This document shows, in pieces, positions 43,537-51,474 of a stretch of DNA of 64,000 nucleotides (positions are counted from its first letter, which is position 1; each line of letters opens with the position of its first letter). The translations under genes were made by a program, and so were the position numbers. The stretch comes from an uncultured Acidobacteriota bacterium. GTDB taxonomy: Bacteria; Acidobacteriota; Blastocatellia; Pyrinomonadales; Pyrinomonadaceae. The notes under the pieces were generated by a model, which was not told the DNA's origin, did no database searches, and saw only the letters and a list, made by a program, of their open reading frames with translations. Location: contig CALMPJ010000038.1 of assembly GCA_937871585.1 (NCBI GenBank), positions 1 through 64,000 on the forward strand. Reading direction: 5' to 3'.

Positions 43537-43715
43537 AACACAGATTTCGGCCGCAAACAGCGCACCGAGGCGTTACCTATCGTCGGAATCTAAAATTACT
43601 TGGTAGCAATTTCCGAAGATATTACGCACACGTTAACAGCGTGTGAATTGCGTGTTAAGAAGTTGTTAACTCTTGTGGTGAAGGCAAGAAAAAAACGGCG
43701 AGATACGATTTCGGT
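43537..43715. other. Gap between receptor gene and accessory patch
   Basis: An A/T-rich stretch of 179 bases. It should hold the promoter for the leftward receptor. A CACACG/CGTGTG dyad (43627-43632 and 43640-43645) with a TTAACAG loop is present, and GTTAAC-type words occur twice. No gene or known site could be assigned. Confidence 0.35.
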
Positions 43716-44222
43716 TCAATTAGAGAATAGCTTGTTCCAAGCACGAGAAATAAGAGACTCGCTATCGCTATTGCTCGGATATTCAAGCGGATCTTCCTCG
43801 GCGGGATCAAAGTCATCTTCTCGCACTTCAAATCTTAACTTAAATTCATTGTTTGGAGCGTACTCCTTGTCGATCTCGAATGAATCATTTGGGAGCGCGT
43901 TTTCAAGGCGCTGTTTTACAATTTCTCCGAGTCTTCGAAAGTCGTCGAGCGTTCCAGAAATGTCACGTTCCGAAATAACCGCTTCGTTCCATGTAATAAT
44001 TTTCAGATACCAATACGGTCCGTAATGTTCGTGTTCGGATAGAGCGGCATTCCGCTCATCCGCGATATAGTTATTCAGAATTGTACTGAAATTGAGCAGT
44101 CCAGATTTTGAGCCAATGAATCGCCAGCTTCGAGCAACTTTATCTTGGTCGTAGAAGAAGCCGAGGTCACGCCAATCTTGCCTGGTTGCCTCATCCATCT
44201 TTTCACGTTCTTCATGCGTCAT
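43716..44222 (-). CDS. Hypothetical protein, 168 residues (accessory patch)
   Basis: Not recognised. The protein is acidic, soluble and without signal peptide. Visible features are DWRDLGFFYDQDKVARSWRF, SEHEHYGPYWYLKIITWNEA, a helical SGTLDDFRRLGEIVKQRLEN and an acidic segment DDFDPAEEDPLEYPSNS. The DNA is clearly A/T richer than the receptor genes. The start ATGACGCATGA overlaps the place where the upstream gene would stop if its frame were shifted by one base. The style is that of small immunity or orphan accessory proteins, but that is impression only. Confidence 0.62.
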   Translation of the reverse strand: MTHEEREKMDEATRQDWRDLGFFYDQDKVARSWRFIGSKSGLLNFSTILNNYIADERNAALSEHEHYGPYWYLKIITWNEAVISERDISGTLDDFRRLGEIVKQRLENALPNDSFEIDKEYAPNNEFKLRFEVREDDFDPAEEDPLEYPSNSDSESLISRAWNKLFSN

Positions 44223-44233
44223 GTTTGTTCACG

Positions 44234-44500
44234 TCATTCCCTTTTAGTTCCGCAAGCATCTCCCCCCGCTTCCTCGGTCTTATGAAGTCCATTAAGAAGA
44301 TCTTCCGGATTGTATCCGCTCAGATGATCGGGTAGGTCATCCGCAAGGCCGAATGCTTCCGCTTGATTCAAAAGTTTCGAAATCACTTGGTAGTATCCGG
44401 TCAAAATACCAATCTCAAGGTCTGATTTCGCGTCTTGCTTCAGGAGAGAGGCGTCCTCAATAAGTTGATTGAGAACATCCGTTAAGTATTCATTCATCAT
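44234..44500 (-). CDS. Hypothetical protein, 88 residues, possibly frameshifted at a G6 run
   Basis: Not recognised. It is a mainly helical, acidic protein (VLNQLIEDASLLKQDAKSDL; GYYQVISKLLNQAEAFGLAD). As it stands it ends GGDACGTKRE. Losing one G from the six-G run at 44262-44267 (minus strand) would instead give an end EAGEMLAELKGNDVNKHDA, stopping at 44212-44214 inside the next gene with an 11-base overlap. The GEMLAELK end is also found in the broken upstream gene. This suggests either a real frameshift, a sequencing indel or slippage expression. Its own start overlaps the upstream fragment by 11 bases. Confidence 0.6.
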   Translation of the reverse strand: MMNEYLTDVLNQLIEDASLLKQDAKSDLEIGILTGYYQVISKLLNQAEAFGLADDLPDHLSGYNPEDLLNGLHKTEEAGGDACGTKRE

Positions 44501-44588
44501 TTTGTTGCTTCAGTTCCGCAAGCATCTCGCCCAGCTTCTCCAGTTTATCGAGCGGGAGTTCGCGGAGGGTGGTTTGGATGTCGATTGC
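44490..44588 (-). pseudogene. 3' fragment of an unknown gene, cut by a REP sequence
   Basis: A 32-codon coding remnant (AIDIQTTLRELPLDKLEKLG, then EMLAELKQQNDE and stop). It is open further to the right but there the frame enters REP sequence and then the transposase gene in another frame, so the rest is not coding. Its stop overlaps the start of the 88-residue gene by 11 bases, the pattern of a real upstream gene. The missing 5' part was probably lost when the REP/transposase unit arrived. The amphipathic DKLEKLGEMLAELK helix resembles the ends of several small proteins and does not name a family. Confidence 0.55.
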
Positions 44589-44590
44589 TT

Positions 44591-44642
44591 GGAGTCCCGC
44601 CTTTAGGCGGCGTCTTGGCCTGCTTAAGCAGGGACTCCAAAC
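44591..44642. repeat. Two inverted REPs, 3' side of the transposase gene
   Basis: The first REP, GGAGTCCCGCCTTTAGGCGG (44591-44610), is followed by a second in the opposite sense, CCTGCTTAAGCAGGGACTCC plus AAAC (44619-44642). Both share the GGAGTCC/GGACTCC foot and have different palindromic heads (CCGCCTTTAGGCGG and CCTGCTTAAGCAGG). Confidence 0.88.
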
Positions 44643-44655
44643 GATATCCTCAACT

Positions 44656-45258
44656 CTAGAATACATCCCACTTGCTTCCGTAATCGTTAACAGGATATTC
44701 CCGCCAGATCTCTTTTGCACGCTCTGAACCAATCGCCTCGAGATACTGTGCCGCATTTGACCACTGCCAGTCCTGCCATTTTTCTACATAGCCATGGTGA
44801 ACTGCATTGTTCAGGACATAATTGAGAGATGCGTAAAAATGCCGCTCTGACCTCATCTTGCGCTCGACGCAATTGTGCCAGACCTGTCGGCCGCGAGTGT
44901 CATCTTCGCCGTTCCATTCGAACGAGGTTCGGCCGTGAACGAGGCCCAGTTCTTTTCTCAATAATTTCATTGAAGCTGTTTTCACAAGCAGGTGGTAATG
45001 ATTGGGCAAGACACACCAGGCATAGACATCCGAGCAAAACTTCTCGCACGCTGCGAGCACGCGGACCTCACAATCGGCAAGGCGTAAATGAGATTTTCCG
45101 ATGATGTGCGCGTGCTCATAGCAGGATGCTGTGACGATGTAGATCACTTCGCTATCGGAATCAAAATGTGGCGGAGAATGTTTTGGGTAGCGTTGGGTGC
45201 GTCGGTATTCAAGCACCTCGGCTCGTTGTTTTTCTGATAGTTTGCGCCAATAGTACAT
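44656..45258 (-). CDS. REP-associated tyrosine transposase (RAYT, Y1/HUH type)
   Basis: A 200-residue single-strand DNA transposase-like protein. The metal-binding HUH motif is NHYHLLVKT (His-Tyr-His near residue 102), preceded by DVYAWCVLPNHYHLL, and the nucleophile tyrosine is likely in HFYASLNYVLNNAVHHGYV or near it. The N-terminal MYYWRKLSEKQRAEVLEYRR is common in this subfamily. RAYTs recognise REP hairpins and are single-copy, domesticated relatives of IS200/IS605 transposases. REPs flank the gene on both sides (44591-44642 and 45266-45290), which makes it a typical REPtron. The frame is intact. Confidence 0.93.
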   Translation of the reverse strand: MYYWRKLSEKQRAEVLEYRRTQRYPKHSPPHFDSDSEVIYIVTASCYEHAHIIGKSHLRLADCEVRVLAACEKFCSDVYAWCVLPNHYHLLVKTASMKLLRKELGLVHGRTSFEWNGEDDTRGRQVWHNCVERKMRSERHFYASLNYVLNNAVHHGYVEKWQDWQWSNAAQYLEAIGSERAKEIWREYPVNDYGSKWDVF

Positions 45259-45265
45259 TTCAATC

Positions 45266-45290
45266 GCCGCCTAAAGGCGGGACTCCAAAC
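45266..45290. repeat. REP on the 5' side of the transposase gene
   Basis: GCCGCCTAAAGGCGGGACTC followed by CAAAC; the head CCGCCTAAAGGCGG is palindromic and the foot GGACTCCAAAC is identical to that of the 44619-44642 REP, in the same direction. It ends on the base before the stop codon of the ATPase gene. Confidence 0.88.
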
Positions 45291-46094
45291 TTAAATTATC
45301 GTCGTCACGATCTCGCGGATACTTCGCTGCAGCTCGCGGTCGTCGGTTATGGGTGAGCAGATGGCGACTTCGGCGGCGGCGATGGGTGTGATGCCTTGCG
45401 CGATCATTTGGGCAGCGTAGATGAGTAGGCGTGTCGAGACGCCTTCCTCTAGGCCGTGGCCGCGTAAGTTGCGAACCTTTTGGCCTATTTTGACGAGGTC
45501 AGCGGCGGTTGATTCGTCGATACCGCCTTCTTTGGCGACGATCTGAGCTTCGGCTTCGGCGTCAGGATAGTCGAATTCCATCGCGACGAAGCGTTGGCGC
45601 GTGGATTGTTTGAGATCTTTTAGGATCGACTGGTAGCCCGGATTGTACGAGACGACGAGCATGAATTCCTCAGGAGCCTCGATCACGGTGCCGCGTTTTT
45701 CGATAGGCAGACGGCGGCGGTCGTCGGTGAGTGGGTGAATGATGACGACGGTGTCTTTGCGGGCCTCGACGACCTCGTCGAGATAGCAGATCGCACCGGC
45801 TCGGACAGCCGCGGTCAACGGCCCGTCATGCCAGACGGTTTCTTCGCCCTCGAGCAGGAAACGGCCGACGAGATCGGTCGAGGAGAGGTCTTCGTGACAG
45901 GCGACGGTGATCAGCGGACGATCCAATTTGTGCGCCATGTATTCGACAAAGCGCGTCTTGCCGCAGCCCGTTGGGCCTTTGAGCATCGCCGGCAACTTTG
46001 CCGCGAACGCCGCTTCGAACAGCTCGACTTCGTTACCAACAGGCAGGTAGAACGGTTCGTCCTTGACCTTATATTTCTCGACAGCTAATTCCAT
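45291..46094 (-). CDS. MoxR-like AAA+ ATPase of the CbbQ/NirQ/NorQ type
   Basis: A 267-residue AAA+ protein. The P-loop is [18 protein letters not shown] (near residue 38), Walker B is [20 protein letters not shown], and sensor blocks [20 protein letters not shown] and [16 protein letters not shown] follow; the whole matches the CbbQ/NirQ/NorQ/GpvN group, which remodels or inserts metals in partner enzymes with the help of a VWA-domain protein. No VWA partner is found downstream, where the REP/transposase unit lies. The stop codon is directly next to a REP. It begins 4 bases after the PhoX stop, so it is in one unit with it. Confidence 0.93.
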   Translation of the reverse strand: MELAVEKYKVKDEPFYLPVGNEVELFEAAFAAKLPAMLKGPTGCGKTRFVEYMAHKLDRPLITVACHEDLSSTDLVGRFLLEGEETVWHDGPLTAAVRAGAICYLDEVVEARKDTVVIIHPLTDDRRRLPIEKRGTVIEAPEEFMLVVSYNPGYQSILKDLKQSTRQRFVAMEFDYPDAEAEAQIVAKEGGIDESTAADLVKIGQKVRNLRGHGLEEGVSTRLLIYAAQMIAQGITPIAAAEVAICSPITDDRELQRSIREIVTTII

Positions 46095-46097
46095 TTC

Positions 46098-47501
46098 TTA
46101 ACTCTTAAACTTGCTCCAGTCGCCCCAGATCGCGAGCGTTACTCCTGCGGATTGCAGGTTTACAAACAGCGTCTTTCCGTCGCGTGAGAATGTCGAACCG
46201 GCAAATTCGCTTCGCGGAAACTCTTTGCTGACATTGCGGGCAAAATCAGCCATCGCACCCTTGGGCGTCAGAACACGCAGGAAATTCTTCGATTCCATGT
46301 TCGGATAGTCGCCGTCCTCGCAGACGAACAGCAGCTCGCTGCGCGGCATTATGCAGATGTTGTCCGGCATGAAAAGCGTGTCTTTGTCGGGCGACTCGTA
46401 CATTAGAGTGAGAAGGCCGCGGTCACGGCCATCACGTTCGTAACGCCAGATCTGGCCGCCTTGATTGTCACCGCCGCTGGTTGCCGTGAAATAAATTCGT
46501 CCCTTTTTGTCTGTACAACAGCCTTCGAGCCGCGAGAAAGTCGCTCCGCCTTTTGCCAAGCCTTGTTTGTAAACGGCATCTTCTTGGGTGTCGGCGATAG
46601 CTGGATCTGGTTCATCAATGTCGACCCAAACGGCATTGTAGTTCGTGCCGCTTTTCTGTCCCTTTCGTGTATCGAACTGCGGTTTTCCGTCGATCGCGAG
46701 CATTTGCAGCTTTCCGCCTTGGGCGAGTTTCTTGTCTTTATTCGGAATAAAACGATAAAATCCGGCGGAGCCTGCGTCTTCGGTTTGATAGACGACGCCT
46801 TTTTCGTCGACTGCGACCGCTTCGTGGACAAATCTGCCCATTGCCTTGAGCGGCACAGGCTCGACGGCTGAGTTCGCAGCAGCAGGAACTTCGAAACAGT
46901 AACCGTGCGGCTTTGCGAAACCGCCTGTTTTGACACCTTTGGAACTGGTGCGAACGGTCGGGCCGAGCGTCGTTTCTTCGCAAGTTATCCAACTGCCCCA
47001 TGGCGTCGGCCCGCCGGCACAGTTGATCAGTGTTCCTGATAGGCTAACAAAATCGCGCACGATCGTCCGAGTTTTCGGATCGACCACAAGTGTTGTAGTT
47101 CCGCCGGCCGCTGTTTCGTCGTAGTGATTTGTCGTACCAATGGCGGAGCCGACAACCGGAACCTTGCCGTTGGTAACCTCATGATTACGAACTACTCGCA
47201 GTTCGTTTCCGACCTTGAACGTCCACATTCCGTCATGTGCACGCGGCGTCGGACGCCCATCAGACATAACGCTATTCACGCGGCCAATTACATTGTAATC
47301 AAAGCCTTTAGGAAGCGAGAGGAACGTCTCGCCGGTGTTTTTAGATGCTGTCGGGACGAGTTCACCGTAGCCAATTGCCCTCAACGGAGCCGGTTGTGAC
47401 AATTCCGCCATCGCCATCGCTCGATTGCCGAGCGAAGAACTTGCCAGTGCCAATCCGCCCGAAACAAATGCCAGATCGCGTAAGAATTCTCTGCGTTCCA
47501 T
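46098..47501 (-). CDS. PhoX-family (DUF839) exported protein, Tat substrate
   Basis: A 467-residue protein with a twin-arginine type signal (MERREFLRDLAFVSGGLALA, with RREFL as the Tat core). The mature part has the PhoX/DUF839 beta-propeller marks: TFKVGNELRVVRNHEVTNG, CAGGPTPWGSWITCEETTLG, HGYCFEVP, GRFVHEAVAVDEKGVVYQTE and FMPDNICIMPRSELLFVCED. PhoX enzymes are calcium and iron dependent alkaline phosphatases that free phosphate from esters in the periplasm; not all DUF839 proteins are proven phosphatases. The E and C residues of ITCEET are those seen at the PhoX metal centre. Confidence 0.9.
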   Translation of the reverse strand: MERREFLRDLAFVSGGLALASSSLGNRAMAMAELSQPAPLRAIGYGELVPTASKNTGETFLSLPKGFDYNVIGRVNSVMSDGRPTPRAHDGMWTFKVGNELRVVRNHEVTNGKVPVVGSAIGTTNHYDETAAGGTTTLVVDPKTRTIVRDFVSLSGTLINCAGGPTPWGSWITCEETTLGPTVRTSSKGVKTGGFAKPHGYCFEVPAAANSAVEPVPLKAMGRFVHEAVAVDEKGVVYQTEDAGSAGFYRFIPNKDKKLAQGGKLQMLAIDGKPQFDTRKGQKSGTNYNAVWVDIDEPDPAIADTQEDAVYKQGLAKGGATFSRLEGCCTDKKGRIYFTATSGGDNQGGQIWRYERDGRDRGLLTLMYESPDKDTLFMPDNICIMPRSELLFVCEDGDYPNMESKNFLRVLTPKGAMADFARNVSKEFPRSEFAGSTFSRDGKTLFVNLQSAGVTLAIWGDWSKFKS

Positions 47502-47568
47502 AATCTTCTTCGTTAGGTCAACGATAACTGTCGCGTGTTAAAATTTCAATCGAATAGGAGTTCATCAC

Positions 47569-48042
47569 GTGGCTGCATTGGAAATTTCACAAGTTCGTAA
47601 CGAGCAAGACGTCGAAACAGCCCGCACGTTGTTTCGCGAATACGAAGACAAAATGGGCCTCGACCTGTGTTTTCAGGGCTTTGAGGCAGAGCTTGCGGCA
47701 TTGCCGGGAAATTATGCGGAACCGGCGGGCAGATTACTTATTGCATCAGTCGAGGATGCTGTAGCCGGCTGCATCGCACTTAAAAGGGTCGATGACGAAA
47801 CGTGCGAGATGAAACGTTTGTATGTTCGCGAAGAGTTTCGCGGCCAACGTATCGGAATTGCTTTGATCGAACTTCTCATAGCCGAAGCCCGCGAGATCGG
47901 CTACAAACGGCTCCGGCTCGATACTTTTCCGCCGATAATGTCGAAAGCCGTCGAGCTATATCGCTCGTACGGCTTTCGCGAAATTCCGCCGTATACAACC
48001 GATCCGCATCCGGACCTGCTGTTCATGGAGCTTGCATTATAG
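47569..48042 (+). CDS. GNAT-family N-acetyltransferase
   Basis: A 157-residue acetyltransferase. The start is GTG behind an AGGAG ribosome site 8 bases away. The acetyl-CoA loop is LYVREEFRGQRIGIALIELL (RGQRIG matches RxxGxG), followed by KRLRLDTFPPIMSKAVELYR and SYGFREIPPY, the typical GNAT end. The last residues (PHPDLLFMELAL) overlap the convergent membrane protein gene by 6 bases. The substrate is unknown; the TFPPIMSKAVELY pattern is seen in amino-acid-type acetyltransferases. Confidence 0.9.
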   Translation: MAALEISQVRNEQDVETARTLFREYEDKMGLDLCFQGFEAELAALPGNYAEPAGRLLIASVEDAVAGCIALKRVDDETCEMKRLYVREEFRGQRIGIALIELLIAEAREIGYKRLRLDTFPPIMSKAVELYRSYGFREIPPYTTDPHPDLLFMELAL

Positions 48043-48834
48043 GCCTTGGCCAAAGCTGCTGCCGTACGCTGTCGGCGGCGGAGGCTCAAAGTTCATTCGC
48101 TGTTCGATCAACGGAAACACTTGTCTGTATGCAAAAGCATCGGCGATCCAGATCACAGGTATGGCTACGAAAATTCCGATACAGAGTGCCAACACGCCGA
48201 GCAATGCAACTACGATGTATAGCAGGAAAAGCAGAATGATGCCTCCGATATTTGAGAACGCAGCCGAAGCACTCAGTTTGATCGCGTCGGTAACGCCGAG
48301 ATCGTGTTCCATCGCGAGTGGTATCGCAAACCGAAATACGATCGCCCATACGATAGATATGAGGAAAAGAATAACGCCTACGATCGCCAGGCCGATCATT
48401 AGGCCTTCGCTGAGGCCGAAGTCGGGAAGTCCTGATGATTGAAAAAAGTCACCTCTTCTTGACGGCGGTGAACCAAAACCACCGGAACCCATGAGCGATG
48501 CAAAATCGCTGACGAATCGTAAGATCTGGATAATGATCGCGGGAATTGATTGAAGCAGGCCTATGATCATCAGCGGCAGAAACTTGTCGAAGCCTCGAAA
48601 CAGCATCCCAAATTCGACCGGCTCGCCACGCATGTCCTTGAGCGAAACATAGTAGAATCCCGCCATTACCGGCCCGAACAAGAAGATGCTGACGATCGGA
48701 ATGCAGCCGACCATGATGTACGTTACCAATCCGACGCCTAAATAAAGGCCGAATTTCGCCGACATTTGATTCCAAGCATTGCTGACACAGTCGCCTGCTC
48801 GAATTGCTCCCGATTCAAAACTGATATGTTTCAT
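48037..48834 (-). CDS. Polytopic membrane protein (DUF4013/DUF975-like)
   Basis: A 265-residue protein with about six transmembrane segments (YLGVGLVTYIMVGCIPIVSI, FLPLMIIGLLQSIPAIIIQI, LMIGLAIVGVILFLISIVWA, IVVALLGVLALCIGIFVAIP). A cytoplasmic N-terminal SFESGAIRAGDCVSNAWNQM and the turn FGMLFRGFDKF are of the style of small membrane protein families such as DUF4013 or DUF975. A Gly/Ser loop (LMGSGGFGSPPSRRGDFF) divides the helices. The ATG at 48834 is used rather than the TTG 6 bases upstream. The C-terminus is Pro-rich. Function is unknown. Confidence 0.7.
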   Translation of the reverse strand: MKHISFESGAIRAGDCVSNAWNQMSAKFGLYLGVGLVTYIMVGCIPIVSIFLFGPVMAGFYYVSLKDMRGEPVEFGMLFRGFDKFLPLMIIGLLQSIPAIIIQILRFVSDFASLMGSGGFGSPPSRRGDFFQSSGLPDFGLSEGLMIGLAIVGVILFLISIVWAIVFRFAIPLAMEHDLGVTDAIKLSASAAFSNIGGIILLFLLYIVVALLGVLALCIGIFVAIPVIWIADAFAYRQVFPLIEQRMNFEPPPPTAYGSSFGQGL

Positions 48835-48890
48835 ATTCAATCAATAGGACAAAGAGAATTGCAGAAAGTCTAGCTGAATTCCTGGCAAAA

Positions 48891-48926
48891 GAAAATGCCC
48901 TTGCAACAAATTGCTGCAAGGGCATT
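48891..48926 (-). terminator. Rho-independent terminator of the M28 peptidase gene
   Basis: AATGCCCTTGCA and TGCAAGGGCATT (48894-48905 and 48915-48926) form a 12-bp stem around a 9-base loop; on the minus strand a T-rich run (TTTTCTTTT) follows. It lies 21 bases past the stop. Confidence 0.88.
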
Positions 48927-48946
48927 GGAAGAGAGCCGAGAATCAA

Positions 48947-50686
48947 TTACTTTCTCGGGAAACGCTCGTCCATCATCGCGGTTTGATATACGAAAGCCGC
49001 GAGAATGATCGCCATCTGCTTCATATCGTCGGCCTGAATTCGGTCGTAGCTGTCCATATTTGAATGGTGTGTGCGGGTGCTGTACTCGACCTCGTCCTGT
49101 ATGAACTGAAAGCCCGGAAGGCCGACTGCATCAAACGCAAGGTGATCCGTGCCGCCCGTATTTCCTATCGACAGCGTGTTCGCACCCATATCCTTGAACG
49201 GAGCAAGCCATTGACGGAATATTGGGCGAGCCTTTTCGTTGCCCTGCATATAAACGCCGCGGATCTTGCCCGTACCATTGTCGATGTTGTAATAGGCAGC
49301 GAATTTCTCGTATTCAGGTAGCTTCGTTAAAGCCAATTGGGCAGCCGCTTGACCGCCTCCACCGCCGCCGCCAAACGCCGGCGTAGTGCCATCACCGCGA
49401 TAGCCGAGGTGCTGGCGAACGTAAGCACGCGAGCCTAGCAAGCCCTGCTCTTCGCCGGTCCATAATGCAATACGGATCGTGCGGCGCGGTTTGAGGCCGA
49501 GAGCTTGGATGATGCGAACGGCCTCCATCATAACGGCACAGCCCGCAGCGTTATCGGTTGCTCCGGTCGCTCCGTGCCACGAATCTAGGTGGCCGCCGAG
49601 CATCACAACTTCGTCGGCTTTATCCGTACCCGGAATCTCGGCGACGGTGTTGTAAGCATTAGCGTCTTGGTCCTGAAAATCGACCGCCAGATCGACCGTC
49701 ATCGTCACCTTTTCACCGGCGGCGATCATTCGTGAGACTCGATTGAAATGTTCGGGTGTTGCGACCAATTGGATCGGTACGACCGCTTCTTTGCTGCGGA
49801 CATTTGCCGGTGGATTAGGTGTGCTGCCTGCCGGCGGAGGCGGCGGTTGTACGGCTTGTGCACCCTGAACAAAGATCGTTCCGCCATCGCCCTTGAAAGC
49901 TGTGTCGATCAAGATCGCGGCACCTTCTTCGTGAAGAAAACGAAATCTACGGCTCGCAAATTGGAAATTCTGCTGAAAGTTGCCCGGCGGATTCGGAGCA
50001 GCACCGGCCGGACGCGGAGCATTAGGATCAGGAGCATTAGCGAGATCCAACAGGCTCTTTTCGTCGTGACGAGTTCCTTGCGGCACCATTTCAGGCTTTA
50101 ACTCACGCATCGCACCGACGAGTACGATCTTGCCCTTGAGCTTGCCCTTGTACTGGTCGAGTTCGGCTTCGTTCTGGGCGTTGAAATTGACGACTTCGCC
50201 AGTGAAAGCTGTGCTGGCCGGAGCGGCCGGTGGTGGCGGAGTTTTGCCTTTCTTTGGGGTTGGTGTAACAACCGGTTTCGGCATCAATGTATCGGTTCCA
50301 GGTGACCAAGCCTTTGGATACGCGATTATCGGAAATGCCGTCGGTCCATCGACCATTGCGGTAAATCGTTTGAGCGTCCATCCGCGGCCGAACGGTCCCC
50401 ACGATTCGAGGCGGCCGTTCTGTAGGCCATAGCTCGTCAACTGATCACGCGTCCATTCATTCGCACGCTTTAGTCCCGGGCTTCCGGTCAGTCGCGGGCC
50501 GATGACGTCGGTCATGTAGCTGATGGTTTTCATCACCTGCGAGCGGTTCGTGCCTTCGTCTTTGATCTTGTCGATTACCTCTTTCGGGGCGTTGTAAACC
50601 GGCGTGGTCGCCGTTTGAGCAATTATTGCGGTCGGCATCAATGCCGCACACAAAAATGCGACGCCGACGATCCTCTTACCAAGCAT
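48947..50686 (-). CDS. Exported M28-family zinc metallopeptidase
   Basis: A 579-residue protein with a signal peptide (MLGKRIVGVAFLCAALMPTAIIA). The M28 aminopeptidase domain is at residues 330-570: GGHLDSWHGATGATDNAAGC gives a zinc His and the bridging Asp, and ALWTGEEQGLLGSRAYVRQH holds the catalytic Glu-Glu pair; GNTGGTDHLAFDAVGLPGFQ gives a further ligand. A PA-type insert (residues 140-320) has long Pro-rich linkers (TPTPKKGKTPPPPAAPAST; PPPPPAGSTPNPPANV). It probably removes amino acids from peptides in the periplasm or outside. Confidence 0.92.
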   Translation of the reverse strand: MLGKRIVGVAFLCAALMPTAIIAQTATTPVYNAPKEVIDKIKDEGTNRSQVMKTISYMTDVIGPRLTGSPGLKRANEWTRDQLTSYGLQNGRLESWGPFGRGWTLKRFTAMVDGPTAFPIIAYPKAWSPGTDTLMPKPVVTPTPKKGKTPPPPAAPASTAFTGEVVNFNAQNEAELDQYKGKLKGKIVLVGAMRELKPEMVPQGTRHDEKSLLDLANAPDPNAPRPAGAAPNPPGNFQQNFQFASRRFRFLHEEGAAILIDTAFKGDGGTIFVQGAQAVQPPPPPAGSTPNPPANVRSKEAVVPIQLVATPEHFNRVSRMIAAGEKVTMTVDLAVDFQDQDANAYNTVAEIPGTDKADEVVMLGGHLDSWHGATGATDNAAGCAVMMEAVRIIQALGLKPRRTIRIALWTGEEQGLLGSRAYVRQHLGYRGDGTTPAFGGGGGGGQAAAQLALTKLPEYEKFAAYYNIDNGTGKIRGVYMQGNEKARPIFRQWLAPFKDMGANTLSIGNTGGTDHLAFDAVGLPGFQFIQDEVEYSTRTHHSNMDSYDRIQADDMKQMAIILAAFVYQTAMMDERFPRK

Positions 50687-50772
50687 CGTTTGTAATTCTC
50701 CTAAACTGATATTGAATCTACGAAATCGAGATTTGCCTACTTATACCACAAACAGGGCAGTTTTGTTTCAAA

Positions 50773-51354
50773 CTAAACTGTGGACCACGTAAGTGTAAAC
50801 GCCGGCGGAACATTCTTGAGCACTAACGGACTGCGGCGTGATTTGCCGTAACGGTCACGCATCCATTCGCGAAGCTTGATCGCGGGCGGCAGATAATAGC
50901 CGTGTGCATACTGGAAAATGCGAAGTTCGCAGCCTTCGTCCATGAACTTTTCGATCTCGACGAGAATGCTCTCACTGATCTCTTTTGGCAGCGAAACGAA
51001 TGGCAGACAGCAAACTAAGTACCGCACTTTGCCAAGACCAAGTTCGCTGTGGATCGAATATGCCTCAGCTGCATTTCCGCAGATCACGTTCATTTCTGGC
51101 AATTTTTCGTTGATGGTTTTGACGAGATCGGCATCGAGTTCTAATCCGAGGTAAGATTCGCGGTTGGGTGTAACGTCGGCAAGAAACTTAGTAATTGCGC
51201 CGGTACCAACTCCGAGCTCAAGAACGATATTATTCTCGTCCGGCGTGATGCCCTGCAGCATTTCAGCGGCTAATTCAGGCGAACTCGGCGCGATGGCGCC
51301 AACCTTGAGCGGGTTCTTAAGAAATGCTTGCAAGAATTGGAGATTTTCTTTCAT
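50773..51354 (-). CDS. SAM-dependent methyltransferase (phospholipid N-methyltransferase-like)
   Basis: A 193-residue class I methyltransferase. Motif I is VLELGVGTGAITKFL, and the start MKENLQFLQAFLKNPLKVGA with IAPSSPELAAEM matches the PmtA/KsgA-like group whose members methylate phosphatidylethanolamine or rRNA adenine. Here GNAAE and VCCLPFVSLP in the position of the NLPY/NxPF motif indicate a PmtA-like rather than a KsgA-like enzyme. An ATG 18 bases upstream (51372) would add MYSFRQ. No clear ribosome site supports either. The substrate is inferred. Confidence 0.8.
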   Translation of the reverse strand: MKENLQFLQAFLKNPLKVGAIAPSSPELAAEMLQGITPDENNIVLELGVGTGAITKFLADVTPNRESYLGLELDADLVKTINEKLPEMNVICGNAAEAYSIHSELGLGKVRYLVCCLPFVSLPKEISESILVEIEKFMDEGCELRIFQYAHGYYLPPAIKLREWMRDRYGKSRRSPLVLKNVPPAFTLTWSTV

Positions 51355-51474
51355 TTGCCGAAAGCTATACATTAACCGAGCGGTCGGTTTCGGAGTCGGA
51401 TGTTACGTCAGCATTAACGAAAGTCATTTTATAACTGCGCTCTTCGTTTTGGCAATCGCGAAAACACCTTGTAT

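Noticed and set aside
44589-44756. Extension of the broken gene upstream into the transposase and REP sequence
   Set aside because: The first 55 codons are an out-of-frame reading of the RAYT 3' end and REPs; only the last 32 codons look coding.
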